A stretch of 64,000 bases of DNA. It comes from Daldinia sp. FL1419. Taxonomy: Eukaryota > Ascomycota > Sordariomycetes > Xylariales > Hypoxylaceae. The notes under the pieces were generated by a model. The model was not told the origin of the DNA. It was given only the letters and a program-made list of their open reading frames with translations, and did not search any database. The position numbers and the translations under genes were made by a program. The stretch lies in NCBI GenBank assembly GCA_025201765.1, contig MU623434.1, positions 85,043 through 149,042 on the forward strand. Direction: 5' to 3'. Below, one piece after another: positions 1 to 10,668 of this stretch (position 1 is its first letter; each line of letters starts with the position of its first letter).

Positions 1-309
1 GCGAAATGAACAAGAAATATTTCAATACGGCGAAGATCATTTCCAGTCGTAGATTTCAACCCTTGGAACCGGAGTTAGGATTACCTAATTGCGTATTGCG
101 TATTGCATATGGGTTGGGGTGTTTTCTACTGTGCCTCATAGGCGAAGTACCCAACAGTTTAATGCCTTAGGTATACGTGCCTAGTACCAAGCCCTTCGGA
201 TTTAAAGTGACCTTTTTACGTTTTATTATTTATTTTATACTATACTACTATAGTAGTTCGACGTGCCAAGCATTCCAATATTGTCCATAACGGTGTCACC
301 AATTTGACG
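1..309. other. Intergenic, upstream of the F-box gene
   Basis: No supported gene. The last 100 bases are AT-rich (a TATTTTATACTATACTAC stretch near 230-250) and could hold the promoter of the F-box gene that starts at 310. No other structure seen. Confidence 0.5.
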
Positions 310-2223
310 ATGAGGTTCGGCTTGGTGACCGCGGCCTTCCCCGGCCCCAAAATGGGCTCTTATAGCCAAGGGAAAGTTACCGAGCAAGCTCTAGTATTGG
401 ACCGTGTTATGGAAGGCCAACGATTGGCATCCCGGAGTAAATTTCTTCAACTGCCTTCTGATATTTTGACTGATATCGTTAATTTATTAATCGACGATGG
501 TTCGACACTTGCTTCCTTGGCTCAGGTTAATAGCGACTGTAGACAACTGGCTCGTTCAGCCCAGTTTGCCGAGATTGACATTAACTACGCCAACTCGAGA
601 GCCCGGGAATTAGTCTCGAAACTTGACCAGGAGCGTATATCCAGGCAGAATAATGATAATAATGGTAATAAGCAGGGCCCAACTATTGGAGCTTGTATTC
701 GCAGGATTACAACGGCGTCATATCCGGACTTTATAATTCATTTCATGAGGGATTCCCATAGAAGTGGGAAGCCCAGCACAGAGCTTCAAGAGCAAGCTCT
801 CGAGCAATATAAGTCGATACGTGCTCGGGTCCAACAAACCATCTGTTTTTCCTTGCCTAACCTCGAGGTTATCATCTGGCACGACGCACATCCTATGGAC
901 ATCTCGTTTTTTGGAAACATAATGCGGTCGCCGGCCCGGCATCTCTGGCTTAGAAGACTACCCGTCGCCAGGGAAACGATGATTACGTTCCTGCAGCAAC
1001 CCCCTATACCATCTACTTGGTCTCTACGTACTCTTGTGGTGTCCCTGTATTTAGAGCTTTTGCCGCGCGAGCCTATCCAAGAGGATAAGGACTCGCCCTT
1101 CCGCCTCGTACCAGCTCGATTTTTCGAATTACTTCTCCGGTCGTGTGCACCTAGCATCGAGTCCTTGGTGTGGCTTCTTAGGAATAGATCGATTAACGAC
1201 GGGCCTACGCCAACATCAGAAGGCGAACCCGTCTCGTTTCCGCACCTCCAATTCCTTCGGATTGGAGAGTTAGGACCGCCCCATTCATTACTTCCTTCAT
1301 TATTCAGCGCTCCTCTTAGACACCTTTCTATAGATTTGAATACCGATTTCGATGTTTGGGGAGTCCTTGCTAATTGTGGTACTTTTTGGGGTCTCGAGAC
1401 GTTGGTCCTTCAACCTCTTCCCGAGGCTAAGGAGCATGCGGACTTCGTTGCGGACTTCATTTCGCGGCACGAGCAGATAAGGAAGTTGTGTATATCGGAG
1501 AGTACGCAGGCACGCGAGGATACGGCGCACTTGGATACGTGTATTGTACCGCTGTTCTCTACGGGACGATTTGAGCATCTTAAGACCCTCTCGTTGATGT
1601 GGGGCGGGGGAGACTATAGAAAGACGGGGCGATATACTATTTCTGTTTCGGCGTCGTCGCTAGCAGCTATCGCATGCCTCGCGTCTCTCGAGGAGCTCAG
1701 TCTCGGTGCGGGAACCGGAGGGGGACCATACTGCCAGTGGCTTGTTGACCACGACGTGTTGCGTGATATACTTTTCAAGCTTAAGAAACTGAAGGGGCTC
1801 GCTCTCGTCCACGACGCGTATCCGTGGGAAGCACTCTCCTCTTCCGAAAACGTCGAGAGGTATTTCGGAGCCCAGACGTTTACGGACGACGAAATGACCG
1901 ATATCATGGCCAGGTTGGATCTCGAGGAAAACCCGGCGGATCTGACGCGGATTATAAATAGAGAGGGCGATGAGGACGAACGCTTTGACAGGGGGTATAT
2001 ATTGTGGGAAATCCTCCATCGCAACCGGATGCTTAAACAAACCGAAACCTGGGCCGCTGCGTTTCCTAGCTTGGAGTGGACTTACTTTGGCCAACGGCTT
2101 ATGGGCGTAAGAGAAGACCCCGGGGATCCAAGCGGGAAGAAGGTGGTGCCGTTGTCGGAGAGGAGGGATGATTCCTGCCAGTTTCTGGTGGATACGTTTA
2201 CCATAGCAGGTTTTGAGAGGTGA
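310..2223 (+). CDS. F-box domain protein, probably with leucine-rich repeats
   Basis: Single-exon gene of 637 residues. I start it at the ATG at 310; the reading frame is open from a TTG two codons earlier, which is not a plausible fungal start. Residues about 44-85 contain an F-box-like helix set (LQLPSDILTDIVNLLIDDG, then LASLAQVNSDCRQLARS). F-box proteins bind Skp1 and select substrates for SCF ubiquitin ligases. The rest is leucine-rich with irregularly spaced segments such as LEVIIWHDA, ARHLWLRRLPV and LETLVLQPLP, as in fungal F-box proteins whose C-terminal half forms a degenerate leucine-rich-repeat surface. No transmembrane segment or signal peptide is seen. The substrate cannot be inferred. 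The gene converges on the resolvase gene that ends at 2729. Such F-box genes are numerous and fast-evolving in these fungi. Confidence 0.8.
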   Translation: MRFGLVTAAFPGPKMGSYSQGKVTEQALVLDRVMEGQRLASRSKFLQLPSDILTDIVNLLIDDGSTLASLAQVNSDCRQLARSAQFAEIDINYANSRARELVSKLDQERISRQNNDNNGNKQGPTIGACIRRITTASYPDFIIHFMRDSHRSGKPSTELQEQALEQYKSIRARVQQTICFSLPNLEVIIWHDAHPMDISFFGNIMRSPARHLWLRRLPVARETMITFLQQPPIPSTWSLRTLVVSLYLELLPREPIQEDKDSPFRLVPARFFELLLRSCAPSIESLVWLLRNRSINDGPTPTSEGEPVSFPHLQFLRIGELGPPHSLLPSLFSAPLRHLSIDLNTDFDVWGVLANCGTFWGLETLVLQPLPEAKEHADFVADFISRHEQIRKLCISESTQAREDTAHLDTCIVPLFSTGRFEHLKTLSLMWGGGDYRKTGRYTISVSASSLAAIACLASLEELSLGAGTGGGPYCQWLVDHDVLRDILFKLKKLKGLALVHDAYPWEALSSSENVERYFGAQTFTDDEMTDIMARLDLEENPADLTRIINREGDEDERFDRGYILWEILHRNRMLKQTETWAAAFPSLEWTYFGQRLMGVREDPGDPSGKKVVPLSERRDDSCQFLVDTFTIAGFER

Positions 2224-2728
2224 CAGGTAGAATGTACGCAGGTGGCTGGACATAGAGGGGCATCCTCGGATGGTGAGGACCTAAGCTACCGACTCATCTC
2301 TAGACATATAGTAATGATAGGTATTCCCTATTTTCCAAACTCGGGTGTAAGTAAATCTCGAAGGACGAAATCGAGGTGAGAGATGGTTATGATGATATGC
2401 TAGTTATGCCGTGAAGATTACTGCCGAGGATCTGTCACAAATGCTAGGTTGTGAGGACTACCGTTGATTTAATGGGTTGTTGTATTTATCATCTCTTGTC
2501 GCTTCGTCTACCTAGGTAGTTTTGATATCTAATAAGCCATTTGTATTCCGTCGTAAATTCTATTAGGTACCTATATACCAATGCAACTGGTCAAGTAGAA
2601 ATGCGCCTGCTGATGATGCAAGCGCCGTCGATACCAACCGTCCCTTGTAGCCTTAAATGCAATTTGAAATTCACGCTCGAGACTTGCCGAGTAGTCTTCT
2701 AATTCCATACGCCAGGACATTACAGCTT
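2224..2728. other. Convergent intergenic region
   Basis: About 505 bp between the 3' ends of the F-box gene (+) and the resolvase gene (-). AT-rich and presumably holding both 3' UTRs. No gene, RNA or repeat recognised. Confidence 0.6.
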
Positions 2729-5375
2729 CTAATCCTCACCGGTTAGGTCAATGCACGAGATATCACTACGTCTCCACGCTGCGGCGCTCCTACCGGTGCT
2801 ACTACGTGAGGCATCGACGCCTTTTACTTTTGACAACAGGGCGTCGGCTTCATTAGCTTCAACCTCGACTTCTCTGAAGAACCCGGGTTCGCTCTTGCGC
2901 GGCATGTACACCTTGGTGGTCCTTTTCGTAGTGCTGAAGGTGTGATCTAGGGTAGCTTGTTTGATTTTCTTCGGCTCTGAGACTTGGGTTTCTTTTTGCG
3001 GTATGGTGGGCTTGCCAGACGACTTGTTCCCCTTGGGAAGTCTGTTGATGATGGTGCTTAGGGGCGGAAGGTCGAATCCATCCTCCTCGTCTTCCGAGTC
3101 TGAGAGCGGTAAGACTTCTACTGTGATAGTATGTGCCCGCGCGAATGCCTGCGTGCTTTGCTTTTCTAAAGGCGCCTGCCGCGGACTTTGTGCCACTGGC
3201 AATGATTCCGTTCTGGCTAGCTTACGATGGGTTTTCTTCTCACTCGACTTCGGTGATGGGCTTATGTCCCCTGCTGCACGGCCGCTTCCCGGCACTTCCC
3301 TATTTTCTCGATACACCCTTGTTGGCGTGGTTAAACGCCGCTTTCGAGGATCCAGGCCTGAAGCCAAGGCAAGAGCCGTTGGCGAACTATTTTGGATAGT
3401 GCAACCATTTTGCTCTTGTGTTACGGAATGATGGTTCGGGCTAGGCGATGGAGGAGGGCTAGAGGATATAATAATGGCCTCGGAAGCTTTTGTAGGCTTG
3501 GATATAGTATTTCTAGAACCGACGTGTGAGCTAGCGATCGTCCAGGGGTTGGAACCGGAGTCGAGCCTTGACACTGGAGGCTCATTCCTCGCTGTGGGCT
3601 TGAGTTGCTTACTCGATCTTGTTGGCCGCGGTTTTTGTGCTGTTTGGCTTGTCGGGACAGGGGGAGGTAAGCTTTGCGAAGGTATCGTAGAGGCGCCCAG
3701 CGGACTTCCAATACGCGTAGGCAGCGTAGGCAGGGTAGGGGTTGGCGTATTATTTTTATTGACTTCTATATTTCGTGAAATATTTTTTGTGACCCTGACA
3801 AATTTATCTAATGCCCCAGCAGAAATCGTACCTACGGCTTTGTTCTTCTGCTTTGGGGCTTTGGTTTTCTGACGAGGTGCTAACTTGGCACGTTGTGCCT
3901 CTTCCCAATCCTCAACTGTGATAGGTATTCCAAGTTTTGCTATGGTTTCTGGCATCCAAAATAAGTCAGGCTCGGTCGGGTCAAATGATTTCTTGCTCGT
4001 CTTCCCGACCGATTCGGCTCCCTCTACTGCACCTTCAAACTCATCGTCGCTATTAAGCGCTAAACCATCACGCCCGTAGTCGATGACCTCGTCTGGTTCC
4101 TCTTGAAAATTATAACCAACGATTTTTGTCGGTATGAAGGAGATGCGTAACTCTGGCGTTGCATCCGTGCTGAAATGGGCTCGTCTACTGGTGATTGCCC
4201 TTACTAATTCCGATTCCTGTTTCTCTCGAACCTCGACGGATTCGAACTCATGACCGCCTTGAGAACTTCGTGCTACTAGCTTTCGCACTAGTAAACACGG
4301 CGCCATAACCCTGATGAATTTGATAGCCCCTATTCGATAACTCCAATCAAATGTTTCTCTAACAAACTCTCGGAGCCCTTGGATGTCAACTGGCTGATCC
4401 CACTGTTGTTCTCTCAATCTATCGAGGGTCGAAGCGGGTGATACGACCGGGTGGGTATAATACCTGAGAACTTCGATGTTCGGGAAATCATCAGGAACGG
4501 ATAAAGCCTTATGACGTGTCCTGAAGAAACCGCTCTCGTTATGTCGTAACTCGTAGGTCAACCATTCCTTCCAACTGGCTAATTCGGACGTGTCTGACTT
4601 TTTCAATCTGCAAAGAGCCTTGCCGAACCCGGCTCGAGCGGCCTCGCAGGCCACTTTGACGCCAGCCCCGGGGATTCCCTCGGGAAGATAGTCGCCGCCA
4701 CTCATAAGAGCGACTAGGACCATCCCTTCTCGATCCAAGCCAGTACCGCTATCTAACAGCTGCTGGGTGTCATACATGGAGACGTGAGTGGGTGTTTTGC
4801 TTCCTCTTGTACCTTCGGATGACCAATTTCTTAGTGTACGTGTGCAGCCAAACATGATGGTATCGACATCCTCGCTGAGTACGGCATCGACGATGCCGGT
4901 TTGCTGCAATAGTGCACACTCGGCTTCGGCTTCTCCCGGGGCATCGTGAACTTGAAAACCGAATAGCTTAATCATCCGCTTGGCCATGGATGTGGCAACA
5001 CCGTCGCCTCGGCCAGAGCGCTTGTTTCGTTTGAAAACGGGCTTCCTAGGGCCGTCAAAAACGAAGATGGGCTGTATAGATAAACCAAGAAGACGAAGTA
5101 GCCGGTAGAAAAGCGTTCGAATGGCTGGATTAGAACCGCCTAAATGTTGTTAGGATTATTTTACTTCGCGACGAGGGCTATAAACAATAGAGAATTGCCG
5201 TACCTCGGGCGGCTTGAGCTTGAAATTGCCATATAGAAATATCTATGGCTATGCGCAAGGGTCGGCCAGTCTCTTCAAGCTTTTCAACAGCAAGCTTTGT
5301 AAGTGATATTCGCTTGCCGGCGCCAATTTCTTTGTATATCCTATTTTATTCGGGTATCAGCGCAATGTTCGTCGG

Positions 5376-5406
<31 letters not shown>

Positions 5407-5440
5407 TCTCATATTTTAATACTAACCCTTTAATTCCCAT
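2729..5440 (-). CDS. GEN1: Holliday-junction resolvase, GEN1/Yen1 family (XPG/Rad2 nuclease)
   Basis: Structure-specific nuclease of the XPG/Rad2 family; GEN1/Yen1 members resolve Holliday junctions by paired nicks in nuclear recombination repair. Three exons give 853 residues: 5440-5427, 5340-5204 and 5139-2729. The first exon is only 14 nt and encodes MGIKG; frame and splice sites agree throughout. The N domain begins MGIKGIYKEIGAGKR and carries D38 (IAIDISIWQ) and D79 (FVFDGPRKP). The XPG-I domain has HDAPGEAEAECA (E120, E122) and SEDVDTIMFG (D141, D143). The helix-hairpin-helix segment is SGGDYLPEGIPGAGVKVA with D200. All expected acidic metal ligands are therefore present. The C-terminal half is disordered, rich in Ser/Pro/Lys, with a degenerate PIP-like QATLDHTF and a terminal SUMO-interacting-like stretch (ISCIDLTGED). 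It shares a 563-bp divergent promoter region with Arp10. Intron 1 (5426-5341) contains a long homopolymer. Confidence 0.93.
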
Positions 5441-6003
5441 CGCGAAATGTTGCCGTCTGAATTAATACCTGAAGCTATCTAGCCATGAGTTGCCAGTTTC
5501 GGTTGCCGAAAAGCAAATTGGAGATTATAATCATATATGTTGTCGAGGGCGAAAACAAAAAAAAAAACCCCCCAAAAAAGGGTGTAGAATATAGATGCGA
5601 GATTGGAGTCTCGCTCTGTAAAAGTGGGAATCGGTTTGGTGAATTTAATGATGCGATGCACGCTCAAGTACGGATCCGTACCAAGTACTATTACGTATTC
5701 ACCGACTGTGGTATAAAGTTGGAAGCATACATAAGGTTTCAACTTAAATATTGACTTTTGACATTGTTGGTATCCACTGGCAACGGCGCACGCACATGCA
5801 AGGGTACCTAGGTACCTAACCTAGGTATGTACCTTAGCAGCTGCTTAGATAAGACCTAACCGGTTAGTTAGATAAATTCCGATAAGGTCTGGCAGCTTGC
5901 ATTTCCCAAAACTTGTCGAGACTTCGACAAGAACGAGACAAGCGCGCAAAACAAGCCAATACCGCCAATCCACAGCATGAACAGAGGCTAAGAATATACT
6001 GAA
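5441..6003. promoter_or_regulatory. Divergent intergenic region between GEN1 and ARP10
   Basis: 563 bp separating two genes transcribed away from each other, so both promoters must lie here. It includes a cluster of the short palindromic motif TAGGTACCTA (about 5800-5835), also found in other gaps of this window. No transcription-factor site can be assigned. Confidence 0.5.
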
Positions 6004-7816
6004 ATGTCGTCGAGCGGAGGTCCAAGTCTCCCTCACCGGACAGTGTCTAGCATACGTGCCGGCGACCGCTCATCAACCCAGCCTCTTCCACCTACACCAC
6101 ACACCCCGCCGCGAGCTTCTGTGGTTCCCTCCGCCTTTGGTTCACCATCTACCTTACGCGCCGATGACGAAACCATCGTTGTTGAGCTGGGCTCCCGGAA
6201 AGTACGTATAGGTTTTGGGGGCGACGCAGCACCTAAGAAGACTGCATCATTTAGTCCAGAGCAACAAAAACGTGCTGGAGACTTTACGGCTTGGGAGGCT
6301 GGTTACCAAAACGACTGGCGCAAGAGGGCTGCTGGGAAGCCTTGGGGATCAGATTACGAATTATGGCAACTGGATTTAAGAGGGCAAGACCTGGGTCTTG
6401 TCGGGGATAAGCTCGAGCGTGAGCTTAGGGATGCCTTCACCAAGTAGGCTAATTTTCTTGAATATCTTTCGCTCTAGTTATTGATCCAAACTAATATGTA
6501 TGCTTTCTAGATTTCTACTCATCGACTCCCGCCCGAGGAGAATAAGTCTAGTTTTGCCACCGACACTACCTATACCACTCATTTCTTCGGCTTTCGACAC
6601 CATCTTCACTCGCTTTCAAGTCCCCTCCATATCACTTCTTTCGTCCCCTGTCATGTCTGCCATGTCCGCGGGTACTCGATCGGCTCTGGTCATTGATCTC
6701 GGTTGGCACGAGACATCGGTTACCGCTGTTTACGAGTTCCGGGAAGTATATACTTGGAGGACTATCAGAGCCGGGAAGCTCTTGGTAGAGGAGACGTACG
6801 AGTTTCTAGTCAATGCCATCCAAGGGCGACCAGCCTCGTCACGTACCGCGCGTACCGAGAATAAGTTGGAAAACGAGTCTGTGAGTTTTGAGGAATGCGA
6901 GGACTTCGCAAACCGCATGTTATGGTGTAGGAGGACCGCAAACCAACCGCCACAAGATACCACGGAGGGTCTCCCAACCCTTCACGAGCAAGATGAGACC
7001 GAAACGGTAGCGCCGGCTGACGACCGTGTACCTGTTTCGGTGCAGCTTCACACCTGTAATCCCCCAAAGACGGTGGAAATTCCGTTTGCGGAATTAGCCG
7101 AACCTTGCGAGGCGGTCTTTTTCGAGCCTAATCTTTCGCCTTCTTGCTTTGATGATCACGAACTTCCCGTTCCTCTATTAGCTTACCGGGCTTTATTGCA
7201 ACTACCATTAGATGTCCGTGCTGTTTGTATGTCGCGCATTATCTTCACAGGCGGCTGCTCCAATATTATCGGTCTAAAAGGGAGAATCTTTGACGAAATA
7301 TCGGTCTTAGCTAAAGAGCGAGGTTGGGATCCAGTCAGAGGAAAGGCGGTGGGTCAATATAAAACAAACCCGAACCTGCGGCGAACCAGTAATCGACAAT
7401 TTAGCGGAGGACCGACTCCTGTGATAATTCAACCCGAAGGTAGCGGCGATAATGTGGAAGAAGGGGAGACACCACCACCCGTTAACCCAGCATATGCCCC
7501 CCCTGAAGTTGATCAAGTGGAGGAAATAATCAAAAAGGAGAGAAGCTACAAGCCGGCTATGCAGGGTAGTCTTCGTGTAATAGATTCTTTGGGTGCTTGG
7601 TGCGGAGCAAGCTTAGCGGCGCAACTCAAGATACCAGCTCTAGCTACGGTCGAGCGTGAGTACTGGCTTCAGCAAGGCGTTAACGGAGCCTGTCGACCTA
7701 ACGAGGTGGATGTCAAGGCGCAAAACAGACAGAGTATGGGTGCCGGAGGGTTGGGCAGAGGCCAAGGCTCTCAGGCTGCTGGTGGCTGGACTCTAGGGAT
7801 ATGGGGAGCGATTTGA
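6004..7816 (+). CDS. ARP10: Actin-related protein Arp10/Arp11 (dynactin pointed-end subunit)
   Basis: Two exons, 6004-6443 and 6511-7816, joined in frame across a 67-bp intron (donor GTAGGC, acceptor CTTTCTAG), give 581 residues. The protein is a divergent actin fold: an N-terminal phosphate-binding-like segment (VVELGSRKVRIGFGGDAAP, about residues 56-75), a second one (SALVIDLGWHETSVTAVYEF) and an adenosine-site-like IIFTGGCSNIIGLKGRI near the C-terminal half. Fungal Arp10 (ro-7 in Neurospora) caps the pointed end of the dynactin Arp1 filament and supports dynein-driven nuclear and vesicle movement. The first 50 residues are Ser/Pro-rich and probably disordered, and a low-complexity insertion follows the second motif. 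An ATG exists near 6500 but lies inside the intron, so it is not the start. Family assignment rests on motif order and resemblance to fungal Arp10; another divergent actin-related protein is the main alternative. Confidence 0.85.
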
Positions 7817-8324
7817 ACCAAGTTCAACGCCATGTTATGTTTTCGGGATAATAGCGTGCGGTTACGAAGCGAACTGGCATGCGATTTGGTTGTAAAAGAT
7901 ACCCCTGACATGAATTTACCAAAAATTATCAAACTTTGGAGAGAAGATGATTTTGCAAGTCGTGAAGCTTAGTTGGTCTTGTTTTGGGTTTAATTTTTTA
8001 ATTTTTGTGGTTTTTTTATTTTTCAATTCTCGGTCGAGCAGACCGGAAGACTTCGCAGGTACTAACCTAGACTTGTGAGACTTGTAAGAGCTGTGTACCT
8101 GGGATAGATGTATTCAGGGGTAGTCCTTATTGGGTGCCTGGGTATTTCGTATATGGCATAGGTACCAAAATACCACCTAAGTAGGTTAGAAGACATCGGG
8201 TACATGCATTTCGGTACCTTGCCCACGGGATATCATAATGGTGTGGAGAGCAAGCAGAGCAGTGGGAGCAGGAGCTACCCCTGTAAAATGCGGGGAGGCT
8301 TAAAGCTATGTACTCCAAAAAAAA
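7817..8324. other. Intergenic, 3' of ARP10
   Basis: About 500 bp with oligo-T runs near 7990-8020. Presumably the ARP10 3' UTR and terminator. The last nine bases (8316-8324, C followed by eight A) are the left target duplication of the MITE that starts at 8325. Confidence 0.6.
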
Positions 8325-8892
8325 CAGTAATTTTAACAACACAGGTAAAAACTCATAAAAACACAGGTCCTCGCCACTTTCCACATAAGATAGTGGCTAA
8401 GATGGTCTCCCACCTAATTTGTATGGGGCTTAATCTTACACCTTAACACATACAGAATTTGATCCAGTCGCATATTTAATATATTTAATAAATAATACAA
8501 TAAATTCAAATAACCTCCTGACCATTTATTTTAACCATATATTTATTCAATTATTATAATAATACAAATTCCAATCATGCGCATTTAATTGGTTAAATTA
8601 ATTAGGCCTCGCTGCCGTGAGCGTTGGTGTTAAAGGTATCATATACGATTATGGTGCTGGTATAGGCGGTGGTACTGGTGTAGGTGGTGGTGCTGGTGTT
8701 GATAAGCGCTCCAATATTAAATTTAATTCAAAAAAATGCAACCGGGCAATTTTCTGTTTTTTCTTTTTTTAGTTAAGGATTAGATTAAACCCCTTACAAA
8801 TTAGGTGTGTTGTAATCGGGCCACCATCTCACGTGGAAAGTGGCGAGGACCTGTGTTTTTATGAGTTTTTACCTGTGCTGTTAAAATTACTG
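8325..8892. mobile_element. MITE with long terminal inverted repeats, Mutator-like (copy 1)
   Basis: A 568-bp non-coding element. Its ends are inverted repeats of about 120 bp, both beginning CAGTAATTTTAACA and sharing ACTCATAAAAACACAGG and CGCCACTTTCCAC, with a few mismatches. It is flanked by a 9-bp target duplication CAAAAAAAA at 8316-8324 and 8893-8901. Long inverted repeats and 9-bp duplications are the usual marks of Mutator-like (MULE) elements, so this is probably a non-autonomous MULE derivative. The interior has a GGTGSTGGT-rich tract (about 8620-8700) and an AT-rich part matching copy 2 at 18732-19302 in inverted order. It encodes no transposase. Its right end lies 81 bp upstream of the SerRS start codon. 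Confidence 0.9.
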
Positions 8893-8973
8893 CAAAAAAA
8901 AGATTCGCAAATCACGCTTGAGCTTTTTTTGCCTTCAACATTTAGCGAAATAATAACGAATACTGCTTGCTCA

Positions 8974-10668
8974 ATGCGACGAAATCGTCAATCCGTCGCG
9001 ATGATCAAGGCGTCGATACCACCTTTCGTATGCCTTCAATGCCGACTGGTTAGACCCCGAAGAACTCAGCGCCTCTTTCGAGGCTCTGTGCCGACACGAC
9101 TATTTTCTAGTTCGGCATACAAATATAACTCCAGCGCAAAACTCGCTGATACTAATCCTGGCTCCGACGATATAGCGATCTCGTCGCGACCTCCGACAGC
9201 ACCCAAGGCAAACGTCGATATTAGACATATTCGGCAAAACCCGGCTCTATACGAACAGACGTGTCTGGAGAGGAATTACAAAACGCAAAGCACATACCCC
9301 TATCGCATCATTGACATATTTGCGCAATGGCAAGCTCGGCAAAGGGACGGCCGTAGTTTGCGCGAACGCGGCAACGCCTTGCGCCGACAAATATCAAACC
9401 CTGCCACCATACAGCACGAAGACGACGAGGCTGGGTCTGGTTCAGAAAAGAAGTCGATAGCCGCTGGCACCATGGAGGGGAAGGAGAACATTAAGACTTT
9501 GTCAAAGGAACAACTCATCGAAGAGGCGCGTGTTATCAAAGACCAATTATCGTCCATCGAAGAGGATGAGGCCCGTCTCGAAGCGCAAATGACGGAGCTC
9601 GCTTTGGCTATTCCTAACATAACTAGCCCCGAAACGCCCCGCGGAGACGAACACCGAGTTCTTAGTTATATCAACGAGCAGCCAGAGCCGGAGCCTTCTT
9701 CGTCGGATCCTGTATGGCGTTCCCACGTGCATATCGGGTCAGAATTAGGTCTACTTGATTTCACAGCCGCCGCAACCACCTCTGGTTGGGGGTGGTATTA
9801 CTTGATTGACGAGGGTGCACAATTAGAACAGGCGCTTATTAGTTATGCGCTCGCAGTCGTAACCAGGCAAGGCTCCGGTTGGCGCCAGGTTGTGCCGCCG
9901 AGTATCGTATACGGCCATATCGCCGCGGCCTGTGGATTCCAGCCGCGCGACCAGAACGGCGAACAGCAGATATATACCCTGGCCCAGTCCGCTGCAGACA
10001 CTCAGCGTGGAAAACCCGAACTATGCCTTGCCGGTACCGCTGAGATCCCCCTCGCGGGCATGAAAGCCGACACCGTCCTAGAAGAGGCTGATTTACCTAC
10101 AAAATACGTTGGCGTCTCGCGATGTTATCGAGCGGAAGCAGGTGCTCGTGGCGTCGATACGAAGGGTTTATACCGCGTGCACGAATTTACCAAGGTGGAG
10201 ATGTTTGCATGGACGCTACCTGATGCGGACGCCACTGCCGAGGTTTTCGATGAGATGCTCGACTTACAAACTGAGATCCTCCAGGGGTTAGGGTTATCAT
10301 GTCGCGTGCTCGAGATGCCATCAACCGATCTAGGCGCATCCGCTACTCGCAAATGCGACATCGAGGCTTTCTTCCCAAGCCGTCGTGGCCCAGACCGCGA
10401 TGGCTGGGGCGAGGTTACAAGCGCCAGCATATGTACTGATTACCAGGCCCGGCGGCTAGCCACACGACTTCGCGGCTTTGCAGGCGCTGGCGGCAAGTTG
10501 ACATATCCATGGACTGTTAACGGTACCGCGCTTGCTGTTCCCCGTGTCTTGGCCGCGGTCCTCGAGAATGGCTGGGACGAAGCTGAAATGACGGTCGATA
10601 TTCCCGAGTGTCTGCGACCGTGGATGGGCGGCAGGGAAAAGATTGGGCCGAAACATCGCCGTAACTAA
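8974..10668 (+). CDS. DIA4: Seryl-tRNA synthetase, mitochondrial
   Basis: Charges tRNA-Ser in mitochondria. The frame is open from 8833, but that codon is GTG inside the MITE inverted repeat, so I start at the ATG at 8974 (564 residues); the ATG at 9001 is an equally possible start. The N terminus is Arg/Ser-rich and lacks acidic residues (about residues 1-45, including RRTQRLFRGS), as expected for a matrix-targeting presequence. The N-terminal tRNA-binding arm follows (VDIRHIRQNPALYE, then charged heptads around ISSIEEDEARLEAQ). The class II core shows motif 1 (VVPPSIVYGHIAAACGF), motif 2 (KYVGVSRCYRAEAG and FTKVEMFAW) and motif 3 (NGTALAVPRVLAAVLENG). Length suits a mitochondrial-type SerRS, but an acidic Ser/Glu insertion interrupts the arm at about residues 150-170. 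Gene symbol follows the yeast mitochondrial enzyme. Confidence 0.92.
   Translation: MRRNRQSVAMIKASIPPFVCLQCRLVRPRRTQRLFRGSVPTRLFSSSAYKYNSSAKLADTNPGSDDIAISSRPPTAPKANVDIRHIRQNPALYEQTCLERNYKTQSTYPYRIIDIFAQWQARQRDGRSLRERGNALRRQISNPATIQHEDDEAGSGSEKKSIAAGTMEGKENIKTLSKEQLIEEARVIKDQLSSIEEDEARLEAQMTELALAIPNITSPETPRGDEHRVLSYINEQPEPEPSSSDPVWRSHVHIGSELGLLDFTAAATTSGWGWYYLIDEGAQLEQALISYALAVVTRQGSGWRQVVPPSIVYGHIAAACGFQPRDQNGEQQIYTLAQSAADTQRGKPELCLAGTAEIPLAGMKADTVLEEADLPTKYVGVSRCYRAEAGARGVDTKGLYRVHEFTKVEMFAWTLPDADATAEVFDEMLDLQTEILQGLGLSCRVLEMPSTDLGASATRKCDIEAFFPSRRGPDRDGWGEVTSASICTDYQARRLATRLRGFAGAGGKLTYPWTVNGTALAVPRVLAAVLENGWDEAEMTVDIPECLRPWMGGREKIGPKHRRN

Noticed and set aside
8833..8973. N-terminal extension of mitochondrial SerRS starting at 8833
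   Set aside because: The codon is GTG, and most of this segment is the MITE inverted repeat; the same peptide is encoded in mirror at 8384 on the minus strand. The conserved protein starts at 8974 or 9001.
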